A DNA stretch of 64,000 bases from Candidatus Gastranaerophilales bacterium (lineage in GTDB: Bacteria > Cyanobacteriota > Vampirovibrionia > Gastranaerophilales > Gastranaerophilaceae). The stretch spans positions 142,163 through 206,162 of the forward strand of contig CALVED010000004.1 in NCBI GenBank assembly GCA_944326485.1, given 5' to 3'. The stretch's first letter is position 1; every line of letters starts with the position of its first letter. Under the pieces are notes generated by a model that saw only the letters and a list, made by a program, of their open reading frames with translations, did not search any database and had not been told where the DNA came from. Shown here in pieces: positions 36,145 to 43,980 of the stretch. Position numbers and translations under genes: made by a program.

Positions 36145-36209
36145 TAATATAATTAATTTTGTAATAAATTGCCGAAGCAGATAAGTATGGGATAGATAAG
36201 GAAAAAGTT

Positions 36210-37382
36210 ATGTTTGAAAAATTTCTTACAAAAAGAATAAAAAATACTCCGTCATCATTTATAAGGGAAATATTAAAAGTAACGCAGAATCCTGAGATTA
36301 TTTCTTTCGCAGGAGGACTTCCAAATCCTATATCATTTCCGCAAGAGGAATTAAAAATCTCAATGAATAGAATTGCAGATAAGTATGGTGCAAAAATATA
36401 TCAGTATTCAACTACATTGGGCTTGGATAGTCTAAGACAATATATTGTTGACCGATATAAAAAAAATTGGTCAATGGATATAACTATAGACAATGTGATT
36501 ATTACGACTGGTTCTCAACAAGCATTAGACTTGATAGGAAAAGTTTTTGTTGATGAGGGCGACTGTGTAATGGTTGAAAAACCTTCTTATCTTGGATTAT
36601 TGCAAGCTTTTTGTATGTACAGAGCAAATTTTGTACAAACAAAACTTAATGATGATGGACTTGATATTGAAGATTTAAAAAAGACTTTGAGCGCATATAA
36701 TCCAAAAGTTGCATATTTGATTCCTAACTTCCAGAATCCTACGGGACTAACATATTCAAAAGAAAATAGAGAAAAAGTTTTTGAATGTATAAAAGATAAA
36801 GATATGATTTTAATTCAGGATGATCCATATGGTGAATTAAGATTTGAAAATGATGAAAAAATACCTTATATAGGAATGAATAAAAGTGATAAGAATATTT
36901 ATTTGGGTTCTTTTTCAAAAATAGTTACACCAGGTATGAGACTTGGTTATGTGATTGCTCATAAGGAAATTATTAAACAATTAGAAACTGCAAAACAAGC
37001 ATCTGACTTACATTCTAATATATTTGGACAATATTTAATTGCAGATTATTTATTAAATAATGACTTAGATAAACATATAGAAAAAATAACACAGCTTTAT
37101 AAAACTCAAGCTAATGCTATGGTTGATGCTATGAAAGAATATTTCCCATCTAATGTAAAATTTACAATTCCAAAAGGTGGAATGTTTACTTGGGTTACTT
37201 TAGATGAAGATGCTGATGTATTAGATGTATTTAATAAAGCAATAGAGAAGAAAGTTGCATTTGTGCCTGGACATCCATTCTATGTAAATCCGGATAAAGT
37301 TAATACTTTAAGGCTAAATTACACTAATGCAGATGTAGAGACAATAAGAACTGGTATAAAACGACTTTCTGAAGTATTGTAA
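36210..37382 (+). CDS. PLP-dependent aminotransferase (2-aminoadipate/LysN-like)
   Basis: A 390-residue fold-type I aminotransferase. The N-terminus I-S-F-A-G-G-L-P-N-P and then Y-Q-Y-S-T-T-L-G-L-D-S-L-R, together with P-N-F-Q-N-P-T-G and the PLP-lysine region G-S-F-S-K-I-V-T-P-G-M-R-L-G-Y (about 230-244), match the MocR/LysN-type subfamily without the DNA-binding domain. It exchanges an amino group between an amino acid and 2-oxoglutarate; specificity (2-aminoadipate, branched-chain or aromatic) is open. It has its own AAGGA site. Repeat copy 3 follows. Confidence 0.85.
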   Translation: MFEKFLTKRIKNTPSSFIREILKVTQNPEIISFAGGLPNPISFPQEELKISMNRIADKYGAKIYQYSTTLGLDSLRQYIVDRYKKNWSMDITIDNVIITTGSQQALDLIGKVFVDEGDCVMVEKPSYLGLLQAFCMYRANFVQTKLNDDGLDIEDLKKTLSAYNPKVAYLIPNFQNPTGLTYSKENREKVFECIKDKDMILIQDDPYGELRFENDEKIPYIGMNKSDKNIYLGSFSKIVTPGMRLGYVIAHKEIIKQLETAKQASDLHSNIFGQYLIADYLLNNDLDKHIEKITQLYKTQANAMVDAMKEYFPSNVKFTIPKGGMFTWVTLDEDADVLDVFNKAIEKKVAFVPGHPFYVNPDKVNTLRLNYTNADVETIRTGIKRLSEVL

Positions 37383-37399
37383 GTCGGTTGATAAAAAAA

Positions 37400-37570
37400 T
37401 GTCCGAGAAAAATTCATGATAAGCGGAAAGTCTTAGTGATTTTTTTTACAAAACGAACCAAAAACTTTGTTTTGTATTTCTTTATGCTGCAAGATACGAA
37501 GTGAATGTCGTATATTTATAGGATTAATTTTTGTAAGGATGACTTGCTAATAAGGTGTGATACCAGATTA
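37400..37570 (+). repeat. Dispersed intergenic repeat, copy 3
   Basis: Begins TGTCCGAGAAAAATTCATGATAAGC and ends GTGATACCAGATTAGA. It carries ACAAAACGAACCAAAAAC in common with copy 4 but a different middle. The hairpin ATACGA 37494-37499 / TCGTAT 37508-37513 takes the place of AAACG/CGTTT in copy 4. It lies between two genes transcribed in the same (plus) direction. Confidence 0.8.
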
Positions 37571-37665
37571 GATATAGTAACTTATACTTTTCTTGTTAAA
37601 ATTACTTAACTTTTTTTAAAAAGTTTAATTTAGTAATACAATTATAAAAGGAGGCTATAGTTTTC

Positions 37666-39456
37666 ATGAAAGATTTAATAATAAAGATATCTGGTATTTC
37701 AGGTCAAGGAATAATCAGCTCAGGTGATATTTTGTCATACGCTACGGCAAGAAAAGGTTATTATGTAACAACATACAGGGCTTTTCCGTCAGAAATAAGA
37801 GGTGACGGAAAGTGTTATTATACGTTAAGAATAAGCGAGCATAAAGCTCTTACTGCAACGGGAACTACTGATATATTGGTTTGTCTTGATGAAGATACTA
37901 TATATGAAGGTATAAATAATATTACAAAAAATGGTGTATTAATCTATGATTGTGATATAGTATCAAGCTTAAAAGAGAGTAGAGAGGATATTACTATTTA
38001 TGGAATACCTCTGACTCAAATTGCAAAAGAACTTGATTCTGAACGTTCACGAAATATGGTTGCACTTGGAATTGTTGTTGGTTTATTAAAAAATCTTCAT
38101 TTGGAAGAACAAATATTGAAAGATATTGAATTAAGATATAAAGCTAAACCAAAAGAAGTAATAGATTCAAATAAAAGAGCATTAAATTCAGGGCTTGAAT
38201 ATTGTTTAAATACATTAAAAAGAATAGACAACTTAAATAGAATAGAAATGAAAACGACAGGATCTAAGCTTATCATGTCTGGTAATGAAGCAATAGGATT
38301 AGCAGCATTGGTATCAGGCTGTAGATTTTTCTCAGGTTATCCTATAACACCTGCAACAGAAATAATGGAGTGGCTTGCAAAAGAGTTGCCCAAATTTGGT
38401 GGAAAAATGGTTCAGTGTGAAGATGAAATAGCTGCAATAAATTATGCATTGGGTGCTTCATATAGTGGTGTAAAATCAATGACTGCTACTTCAGGACCCG
38501 GGTTTTCTTTAATGCAGGAAGCAATAGGGCTTGCATCAATGGCGGAATTACCTGTTGTAATAGCTGATGTTCAAAGATGTGGACCAAGTACAGGAATTCC
38601 TACAAAAACTGAACAAAGTGATTTATTTGCGGCAATGTATGGTACGCATGGTGATTGTCCAAAGATTGTTTTAGCACCGATGGATGTTGCAGATTGTTTT
38701 TATCAAACAATAAATGCTTTTAATTTTGCAGAACAATATCAGGTTCCGGTTATTGTGCTTTCAGATGCTTCATTGGGTCCAAGGAGAGAATGCGTTGATT
38801 TAATTGATATTGATAATTTAAAAATTGTAAATAGAACAAAACCATCATTAAAAGAGGGTGATGTTTATAAAAGGTATGAAGATACAGCAAGCGGAATTTC
38901 TCCAATAACAAATCCTGGAGATTTGTACGGTGAACATGTTGTTACAGGTCTAGAACATACGGAAGAAAATGCACCAACACCTTCACCAGCAGTTCATAGA
39001 CAAATGACTGAAAAACGTTTTAGAAAGTTAGAAACTGCTGCTGGTGAGTTTTCAAAAGCTAAAACTTATGGAGTAGAAGGTGCTTCTATTGGTATTATAA
39101 GTTGGGGTTCTACTTCTGGTGCAGTTTTTGAAGCAATAGATATGGCAAAAGAAAGAGGAATTGAAGTTCAAGCTTTATATCCAAGGACATTATATCCTCT
39201 TCCTACTGATTGGATTAAAGATTTTGTTAAAGATAAAGAAGTTATAATTGTAGTTGAAGCAAATTATAATGCGCAATTTAAGTCAACAATTGTAGAAAGG
39301 TGTACACATATTAATAAAGGTACAGAAGTATTGGAATTTCTGAAATATGACGGTACGCCATTTACGCCAGAAGAAATAATAGAAGAAATTATAAAAGTTG
39401 ATAAATTACAATGCGCTAAAAAAGATATTTCAACTAATAAACACACTCATTTTTAA
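37666..39456 (+). CDS. korA: 2-oxoacid:ferredoxin oxidoreductase, fused gamma-alpha subunit
   Basis: A 596-residue subunit. Residues 1-190 are the gamma domain (I-S-G-I-S-G-Q-G-I-I-S-S-G-D). Residues 200-596 are the alpha domain with F-S-G-Y-P-I-T-P-A-T-E-I-M and A-T-S-G-P-G-F-S-L-M-Q-E-A, which help bind thiamine diphosphate and the 2-oxoacid. With the beta subunit encoded next it oxidatively decarboxylates a 2-oxoacid (most likely 2-oxoglutarate; related acids possible) to acyl-CoA, reducing ferredoxin. No separate delta ferredoxin subunit is seen. A strong AAAGGAGG precedes ATG 37666. Confidence 0.9.
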   Translation: MKDLIIKISGISGQGIISSGDILSYATARKGYYVTTYRAFPSEIRGDGKCYYTLRISEHKALTATGTTDILVCLDEDTIYEGINNITKNGVLIYDCDIVSSLKESREDITIYGIPLTQIAKELDSERSRNMVALGIVVGLLKNLHLEEQILKDIELRYKAKPKEVIDSNKRALNSGLEYCLNTLKRIDNLNRIEMKTTGSKLIMSGNEAIGLAALVSGCRFFSGYPITPATEIMEWLAKELPKFGGKMVQCEDEIAAINYALGASYSGVKSMTATSGPGFSLMQEAIGLASMAELPVVIADVQRCGPSTGIPTKTEQSDLFAAMYGTHGDCPKIVLAPMDVADCFYQTINAFNFAEQYQVPVIVLSDASLGPRRECVDLIDIDNLKIVNRTKPSLKEGDVYKRYEDTASGISPITNPGDLYGEHVVTGLEHTEENAPTPSPAVHRQMTEKRFRKLETAAGEFSKAKTYGVEGASIGIISWGSTSGAVFEAIDMAKERGIEVQALYPRTLYPLPTDWIKDFVKDKEVIIVVEANYNAQFKSTIVERCTHINKGTEVLEFLKYDGTPFTPEEIIEEIIKVDKLQCAKKDISTNKHTHF

Positions 39457-39468
39457 AAAGGGGATAAT

Positions 39469-40323
39469 ATGAAACAAATGGAAATTTCTGATTATAAAGG
39501 TAAAGTTAAACCATCCTGGTGTCCGGGATGTGGAAATCATGCGGTTTTGATGGCGCTAAAAAAAGCAATGGCACAATTAAATTATCAAACCCATGAAACT
39601 GCAATAGTTTCAGGAATAGGTTGTTCAAGCAGATTCCCGTTCTTTATGTCTACGTATGGATTTCATTCAATACATGGACGTGCACTTCCTGTAGCAATAG
39701 GATTAAAACAAGCAAATCCTAAAATTAATGTAATTGCCGTTGGCGGGGATGGTGATGGTTTAAGCATTGGTGGTAATCATTTTATTCACGCAGGAAGAAA
39801 AAATCCTAATATTACATATATAATGATGGATAATGAAATATATGCGCTTACAAAAGGACAATGTTCTCCTACATCAAGAATTGGCACAACAACAAAGTGC
39901 AATCCATACGCTTGGACTGCAGACAGAATAAATCCTGTATTAATGGCGTTATCCTTTAATGCATCTTATGTCGCAAGAGGTTATTCAGGTGATGTAAAAC
40001 AATTAGAAAAACTTATAATTGGCGGATTACAACATGAAGGTTTTTCCTTCATCCATATTATTTCACCTTGTGTCCAATACAATAAAGTATCTTCTTTTGA
40101 AAAAATAAAGGAAATAGTTCGTGAACTCCCTAATGATCATGATTTAACAGATAGAGTTAATGCTATGAAATATGCATTTTCTTCTGATGGTTTATATACA
40201 GGAGTATTTTATAAAGTACAAAGACCTACTTATGAAGAAAGATATAAAGATGTTATAGCAAAAGCTAAACAGACCGTTAATAGTGATTTTTCTATAAAAG
40301 ATGTAATAAAACAATTCCAATAG
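39469..40323 (+). CDS. korB: 2-oxoacid:ferredoxin oxidoreductase beta subunit
   Basis: A 284-residue thiamine-diphosphate-binding subunit. Signature segments: W-C-P-G-C-G-N-H (residues 17-24), with two cluster-binding Cys, G-I-G-C-S-S-R-F, and the ThDP-Mg motif G-G-D-G-D-G-L-S-I-G-G-N-H-F with M-D-N-E-I-Y-A-L-T-K-G-Q. It pairs with the fused gamma-alpha subunit encoded 12 nt upstream. The motif set is that of KorB/OorB-type enzymes acting on 2-oxoglutarate, though substrate cannot be fixed by motif alone. The electron acceptor is ferredoxin, which can feed the hydrogenase encoded 7 kb away. Confidence 0.92.
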   Translation: MKQMEISDYKGKVKPSWCPGCGNHAVLMALKKAMAQLNYQTHETAIVSGIGCSSRFPFFMSTYGFHSIHGRALPVAIGLKQANPKINVIAVGGDGDGLSIGGNHFIHAGRKNPNITYIMMDNEIYALTKGQCSPTSRIGTTTKCNPYAWTADRINPVLMALSFNASYVARGYSGDVKQLEKLIIGGLQHEGFSFIHIISPCVQYNKVSSFEKIKEIVRELPNDHDLTDRVNAMKYAFSSDGLYTGVFYKVQRPTYEERYKDVIAKAKQTVNSDFSIKDVIKQFQ

Positions 40324-40331
40324 AGGTAATA

Positions 40332-41525
40332 ATGGGTAAAATAAAAAGAATAATATTAACAGTTTTAGTATTAATTGGATTAGCTCTTTCTATAGAATTG
40401 TGTGTTGTATACTATAATGCCAATTTTATTGTAGATGCAAGGCCAAGTATTTGTGCTATAAGTGAATCGATTGATTGTGATAGTGTTGCAAAAACTGCGT
40501 ATTCTCAATTTTTTGGTATACCTCTATCTCTTTGGGGTGTGTTTTTCTATTTATTCGTATTATTTATGACATACGTTGATAAAATAAGAAAAGCAAAGTT
40601 TCTAAGTTTTTTAAATGTATTTAAAAATCAATCATCATATATATTTTGTGTTGGATTGATATCTTTTATAATTTCAATGATTTTAGGTTGTATATCTGTA
40701 AAAAAGATAAATTCAATATGCGTATTTTGTTTTATGACATATTTTATTGATTTATTAATAACTTTAGTATCGAAAAATTGGGGAAATGGCCTGTTTTATG
40801 AAGTAAAACAAAGTATACAAGATTTCGTTGACGCAATAAAAGTAAAACGATATGCATTTTGGTTTATATTAATAGTATTGTTTGCTTTTGCTTTTCTATC
40901 TTATACTACAGTTTCAAACATATTAACTCCTCAAATAGCAAAGAAAAAAGAGATGCTTAGTGCATTTAGTGAATATAGTAATTTAGTTGATGGAAACATA
41001 ATGGGACCAAAAGATGCAAATGTTATTATTCACGAGTTTATGGATTTTAACTGCGGGGGATGTTTTCTGGCTAATTTATATTTGCATAGAATTATTAATG
41101 AATTTGAAAATGTAAAAGTTATACAACATAATGTTCCGTTAGATAAAACATGTAATCATAATATGAAATTTGACGGTCATAAAAATTCTTGTTTGAAAAC
41201 CAGTTATGCTTTGGCTGCTGCTAAACAGAACAGATATTGGGAAATGTCTGATATATTGTTTGCTGAAAATCCTGAAACAGAGAAAGAAATAATTGAAAAA
41301 GCTCGATTAGTAGATTTTGATATAAAAAAATTAAAAGAAGATGCTCATAGTGCTGAGATAAAAGAAGAAATAAAAAAATCTATTGAATTTGCAGATTCAA
41401 AAAATGTAGATGGAACACCGACTTTCTATATTGGAATAAGAAGAATACTTGGTACAACATCATACCCTGCTTTTAAACAGATTGTTATAGAACAAGGTGG
41501 AAAAGAAAAAATAAATCATGATTAA
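40332..41525 (+). CDS. VKOR-DsbA fusion (disulfide bond formation)
   Basis: A 397-residue fusion. The N-terminal half is a vitamin K epoxide reductase-like membrane domain with four to five helices, a loop with two cysteines (S-I-C-A-I-S-E-S-I-D-C) and the quinone-proximal C-V-F-C motif near residue 135. The C-terminal part is a DsbA/thioredoxin-fold domain with the active-site C-G-G-C at about C241-C244 and the cis-Pro G-T-P-T-F later. The protein would oxidise periplasmic cysteines and pass electrons to quinone. Such fusions are well known in Cyanobacteria. Its 3' end overlaps queH by 8 nt. Confidence 0.88.
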   Translation: MGKIKRIILTVLVLIGLALSIELCVVYYNANFIVDARPSICAISESIDCDSVAKTAYSQFFGIPLSLWGVFFYLFVLFMTYVDKIRKAKFLSFLNVFKNQSSYIFCVGLISFIISMILGCISVKKINSICVFCFMTYFIDLLITLVSKNWGNGLFYEVKQSIQDFVDAIKVKRYAFWFILIVLFAFAFLSYTTVSNILTPQIAKKKEMLSAFSEYSNLVDGNIMGPKDANVIIHEFMDFNCGGCFLANLYLHRIINEFENVKVIQHNVPLDKTCNHNMKFDGHKNSCLKTSYALAAAKQNRYWEMSDILFAENPETEKEIIEKARLVDFDIKKLKEDAHSAEIKEEIKKSIEFADSKNVDGTPTFYIGIRRILGTTSYPAFKQIVIEQGGKEKINHD

Positions 41526-42054
41526 AGTATTACTACATGCCTGCTGTGCTACTTGTAGTGCTTATCCTATTGATAAGTTGAGAGAAATGGGATATGAACC
41601 TGTTTTATATTTTTTTAATCCAAATATATTTCCTCCTGAAGAATTTGAAAAAAGATTAAATGAATTAATAAGATATTCAAAAAAGAAAAATGTTGAATTA
41701 ATTATAGATAAGCAAGATTCCGAAGGTTGGTATAATTGTATAATAGGGCTTGAAAATGAGCCGGAGCGTGGTAAAAGATGTGCAAGATGTTTCGAATACC
41801 GGTTGCTTTTTACTGCGTTAAAAGCATTTAAGCTTGAATATCAATATTTTTCAACAACGCTTACTGTAAGTCCTCATAAACAATCTAAAGTAATATTTGA
41901 TATTGCTAAAGAAATAGCAAGAAAATATGAATTAACTTTCTTAGACATTGATTTTAAAAAGCAAGATGGTTTCTTAAAAACTATGAAAATAGCAAAAGAA
42001 GAGAATTTTTACAGGCAGAATTATTGTGGCTGTGAATTTAGTATGTTAAATTAA
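41518..42054 (+). CDS. queH: Epoxyqueuosine reductase QueH
   Basis: A 178-residue Fe-S protein of the QueH (former DUF208) family, which converts epoxyqueuosine to queuosine in tRNA. It is an alternative to the cobalamin-dependent QueG. Conserved H-A-C-C-A-T-C-S at the N-terminus and E-R-G-K-R-C-A-R-C-F-E-Y-R in the middle supply cluster-binding cysteines, and C-G-C-E-F-S closes the protein. S-T-T-L-T-V-S-P-H-K is another family hallmark. It overlaps the VKOR-DsbA gene. Confidence 0.93.
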   Translation: MIKVLLHACCATCSAYPIDKLREMGYEPVLYFFNPNIFPPEEFEKRLNELIRYSKKKNVELIIDKQDSEGWYNCIIGLENEPERGKRCARCFEYRLLFTALKAFKLEYQYFSTTLTVSPHKQSKVIFDIAKEIARKYELTFLDIDFKKQDGFLKTMKIAKEENFYRQNYCGCEFSMLN

Positions 42055-42114
42055 TATAAATTAATAATATTCTTTAATTTAACAATAAAAATATTGGTTA
42101 GTTTTATTTATAGT

Positions 42115-42561
42115 ATGATAAATTTTTTTAATACAAAAAACATAAATACTCAAAATGTTTCTCCAATAGTGAAACAAAATGTTCCTATTTGTATATCACA
42201 TAAAGGTACATTATCTGATGAATTTGTTAGAACTACTGCTGATTATGAAACAGTAAAAGATTGTGCTAAATCTTTTAGAAAATATATAATAGAGCCATTT
42301 CAAGACTGGAAAGATAAATCTTTACCGGAAGATGGAGAAAAAGGCTGTGATTTGTTAAATAGATTATTAATGCCATATATTGAGGCAATAAAGAAGTATT
42401 CTAATTATGAAGCAGAGGAATTTGTAAAATTAACTTTCGGAGAAGATACATTGAAGGTTTTAGAAGATTCTTGTTTAAAAAATTCTTCCCTTAGATCATT
42501 AAAAGAGATTTTAGAAGAAAAAACAGAAAAAAGACTATTAGATATAGTTTCTACAAAATAG
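42115..42561 (+). CDS. Hypothetical protein, possible SFKG-motif variant
   Basis: A 148-residue helical soluble protein of unknown function. The N-terminal 30 residues are Asn-rich and end in C-I-S-H-K-G (residues 26-31), which could be a variant of the S-F-K-G motif seen in other proteins here. The remainder has conserved-looking helices (E-F-V-K-L-T-F-G-E-D-T-L). ATG 42115 is chosen over TTG 42094. No Shine-Dalgarno sequence is visible. Repeat copy 4 begins 2 nt after the stop codon. Confidence 0.55.
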   Translation: MINFFNTKNINTQNVSPIVKQNVPICISHKGTLSDEFVRTTADYETVKDCAKSFRKYIIEPFQDWKDKSLPEDGEKGCDLLNRLLMPYIEAIKKYSNYEAEEFVKLTFGEDTLKVLEDSCLKNSSLRSLKEILEEKTEKRLLDIVSTK

Positions 42562-42562
42562 C

Positions 42563-42747
42563 TTGTCCGAGAAAAATTTACGATAAGCAGTGAGTGTGAG
42601 TGAATTTTTTTACAAAACGAACCAAAAATTTTGTTTTTGAGTGAGCTTGTATCCGTAGTGAAACGAAGGTGAGTAGCGTTTTGTTTTTAAAAGCTGAGTA
42701 TTTTCTTATCGAGTATGACTCGCTAACAAAGTACGATACTAGATTAA
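42563..42747 (+). repeat. Dispersed intergenic repeat, copy 4 (longest)
   Basis: The 185-nt copy that best represents the family: 5' TTGTCCGAGAAAAATTTACG, middle ACAAAACGAACCAAAAAT and TTTTTGAGTGAGCTTGTATCC, and 3' GTACGATACTAGATTAA. Hairpins are AAACG 42661-42665 / CGTTT 42677-42681 and a CGAGT-ATG-ACTCG stem at 42710-42722. It lies between a plus-strand gene and the convergent GIY-YIG gene, whose stop is 3 nt beyond the repeat. Confidence 0.85.
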
Positions 42748-42749
42748 TT

Positions 42750-43001
42750 TTATTTAATTAATTTTTCTTTTTCTTTTCTAGTAAGTTGTTTAATTCTATA
42801 TTCTTCTTTTTGTGCTTCTTGCTTTGTATCGAATTCTTTTGTATATACTATCTTTAAAGGTTTATTTGCTTTGGTATATTTAGCACCTTTTCCTTCCATA
42901 TGCAAGTTAAATCTTTTTTCAACATTATCAGTATAACCGCAATATAGTTTATTGTTTACTGTAAGTATAATATATACATAATATTTTTTATTGATTTCCA
43001 T
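42750..43001 (-). CDS. GIY-YIG nuclease-domain protein (YhbQ/UPF0213-like)
   Basis: An 83-residue single-domain GIY-YIG protein. The motif appears as Y-V-Y-I-I (residues 8-12) and C-G-Y-T-D (about 21-25), followed by the Arg of V-E-K-R and the Glu of E-E-Y-R-I-K-Q-L. Stand-alone proteins of this size are common in bacteria and are thought to nick or process DNA, though function is poorly known. Its start overlaps the end of dusB by 14 nt, so the two are coupled. Confidence 0.88.
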   Translation of the reverse strand: MEINKKYYVYIILTVNNKLYCGYTDNVEKRFNLHMEGKGAKYTKANKPLKIVYTKEFDTKQEAQKEEYRIKQLTRKEKEKLIK

Positions 43002-43980
43002 AATTATTACAAATTTCTTTTAGAATTGAAATTATATTATTATAATTAAGTTCGGTAACAAGTCTGTGTCTTAATTCTGCACCACCTCTTATATTTCTAA
43101 TATAACAAGGATAAAACTTTCTAAAAAATTTTATGCCATTTAATTCACCTCTAAAAGCAATTTCTGCATCAAGATGATTTTTTAGCAAAGTTATTTTATT
43201 ATTTAAATCAGGTTCCTCTATTAGAATATTTTCATTAAGGAATTTTTCTACTCTATATATTAATGTAGGATCCCCCATTGAAGCTCTTCCAATGGAAATG
43301 CCGTCAGCTTTAGATATTTCAAGGCATTGTTTTGCAGTTTCTGGATTTATTATATCTCCATTTGCAAAATAAGGAATATCAATTTCTCCTTTTAGTTTTG
43401 CAAGTTCATGCCAATCGGCATTTCCTGAATATAATTGAGAACGAGTTCTGGCATGAATAGTTACTGCAGAAGCACCGGCTTCTTGCATTAATTGTGCAAA
43501 TTCTATAAAATTTTTGGAATCCTGACTCCAGCCAAGACGAAATTTACAAGTGACAGGTTTATTAACAGCTTCTTTTACCGCAACTACAATATCTGATGCA
43601 AGTTTAGGGTTTTTCATTAAAGAGCATCCATCATTACCTTTAACAATTTTATTTATGGGACATCCCATATTAATATCAATAATATCAGCTTTTTTTTCAA
43701 GAATTTTTGCAGATTTTGACATTAATTCAGGTTTATGTCCTTCAATTTGAAAAGATATAGGTGATTCTTTCATATTTGAAAAAGCAATATTAGCATCATT
43801 TTTTTGGACTAATGCTTCTGAGCTAATCATTTCAGTTGTTAATAAACAAGTTTTTGAGTATTTTCTAATTAATTCTCTTAAAACAAAATCAGTAATACCA
43901 GCTAAAGGAGCAAGTGCGACTTTACTATTTAATTTTAATTGACCAATTTGAATGAAACTTTCTTTTTGTGTTTTATTCAT
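42988..43980 (-). CDS. dusB: tRNA-dihydrouridine synthase
   Basis: A 330-residue FMN enzyme that reduces specific uridines in the tRNA D-loop. The N-terminus A-P-L-A-G-I-T-D-F-V-L-R-E-L and the catalytic-Cys region I-N-M-G-C-P-I-N-K-I-V-K-G-N-D-G-C-S-L-M are Dus signatures. The phosphate-binding segments D-G-I-S-I-G-R-A-S-M-G-D-P and V-T-I-H-A-R-T-R-S-Q-L-Y are typical of the DusB branch. Its start codon shares one base with the stop of the upstream TPR gene (TAATG arrangement), so expression is coupled. Confidence 0.93.
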   Translation of the reverse strand: MNKTQKESFIQIGQLKLNSKVALAPLAGITDFVLRELIRKYSKTCLLTTEMISSEALVQKNDANIAFSNMKESPISFQIEGHKPELMSKSAKILEKKADIIDINMGCPINKIVKGNDGCSLMKNPKLASDIVVAVKEAVNKPVTCKFRLGWSQDSKNFIEFAQLMQEAGASAVTIHARTRSQLYSGNADWHELAKLKGEIDIPYFANGDIINPETAKQCLEISKADGISIGRASMGDPTLIYRVEKFLNENILIEEPDLNNKITLLKNHLDAEIAFRGELNGIKFFRKFYPCYIRNIRGGAELRHRLVTELNYNNIISILKEICNNYGNQ

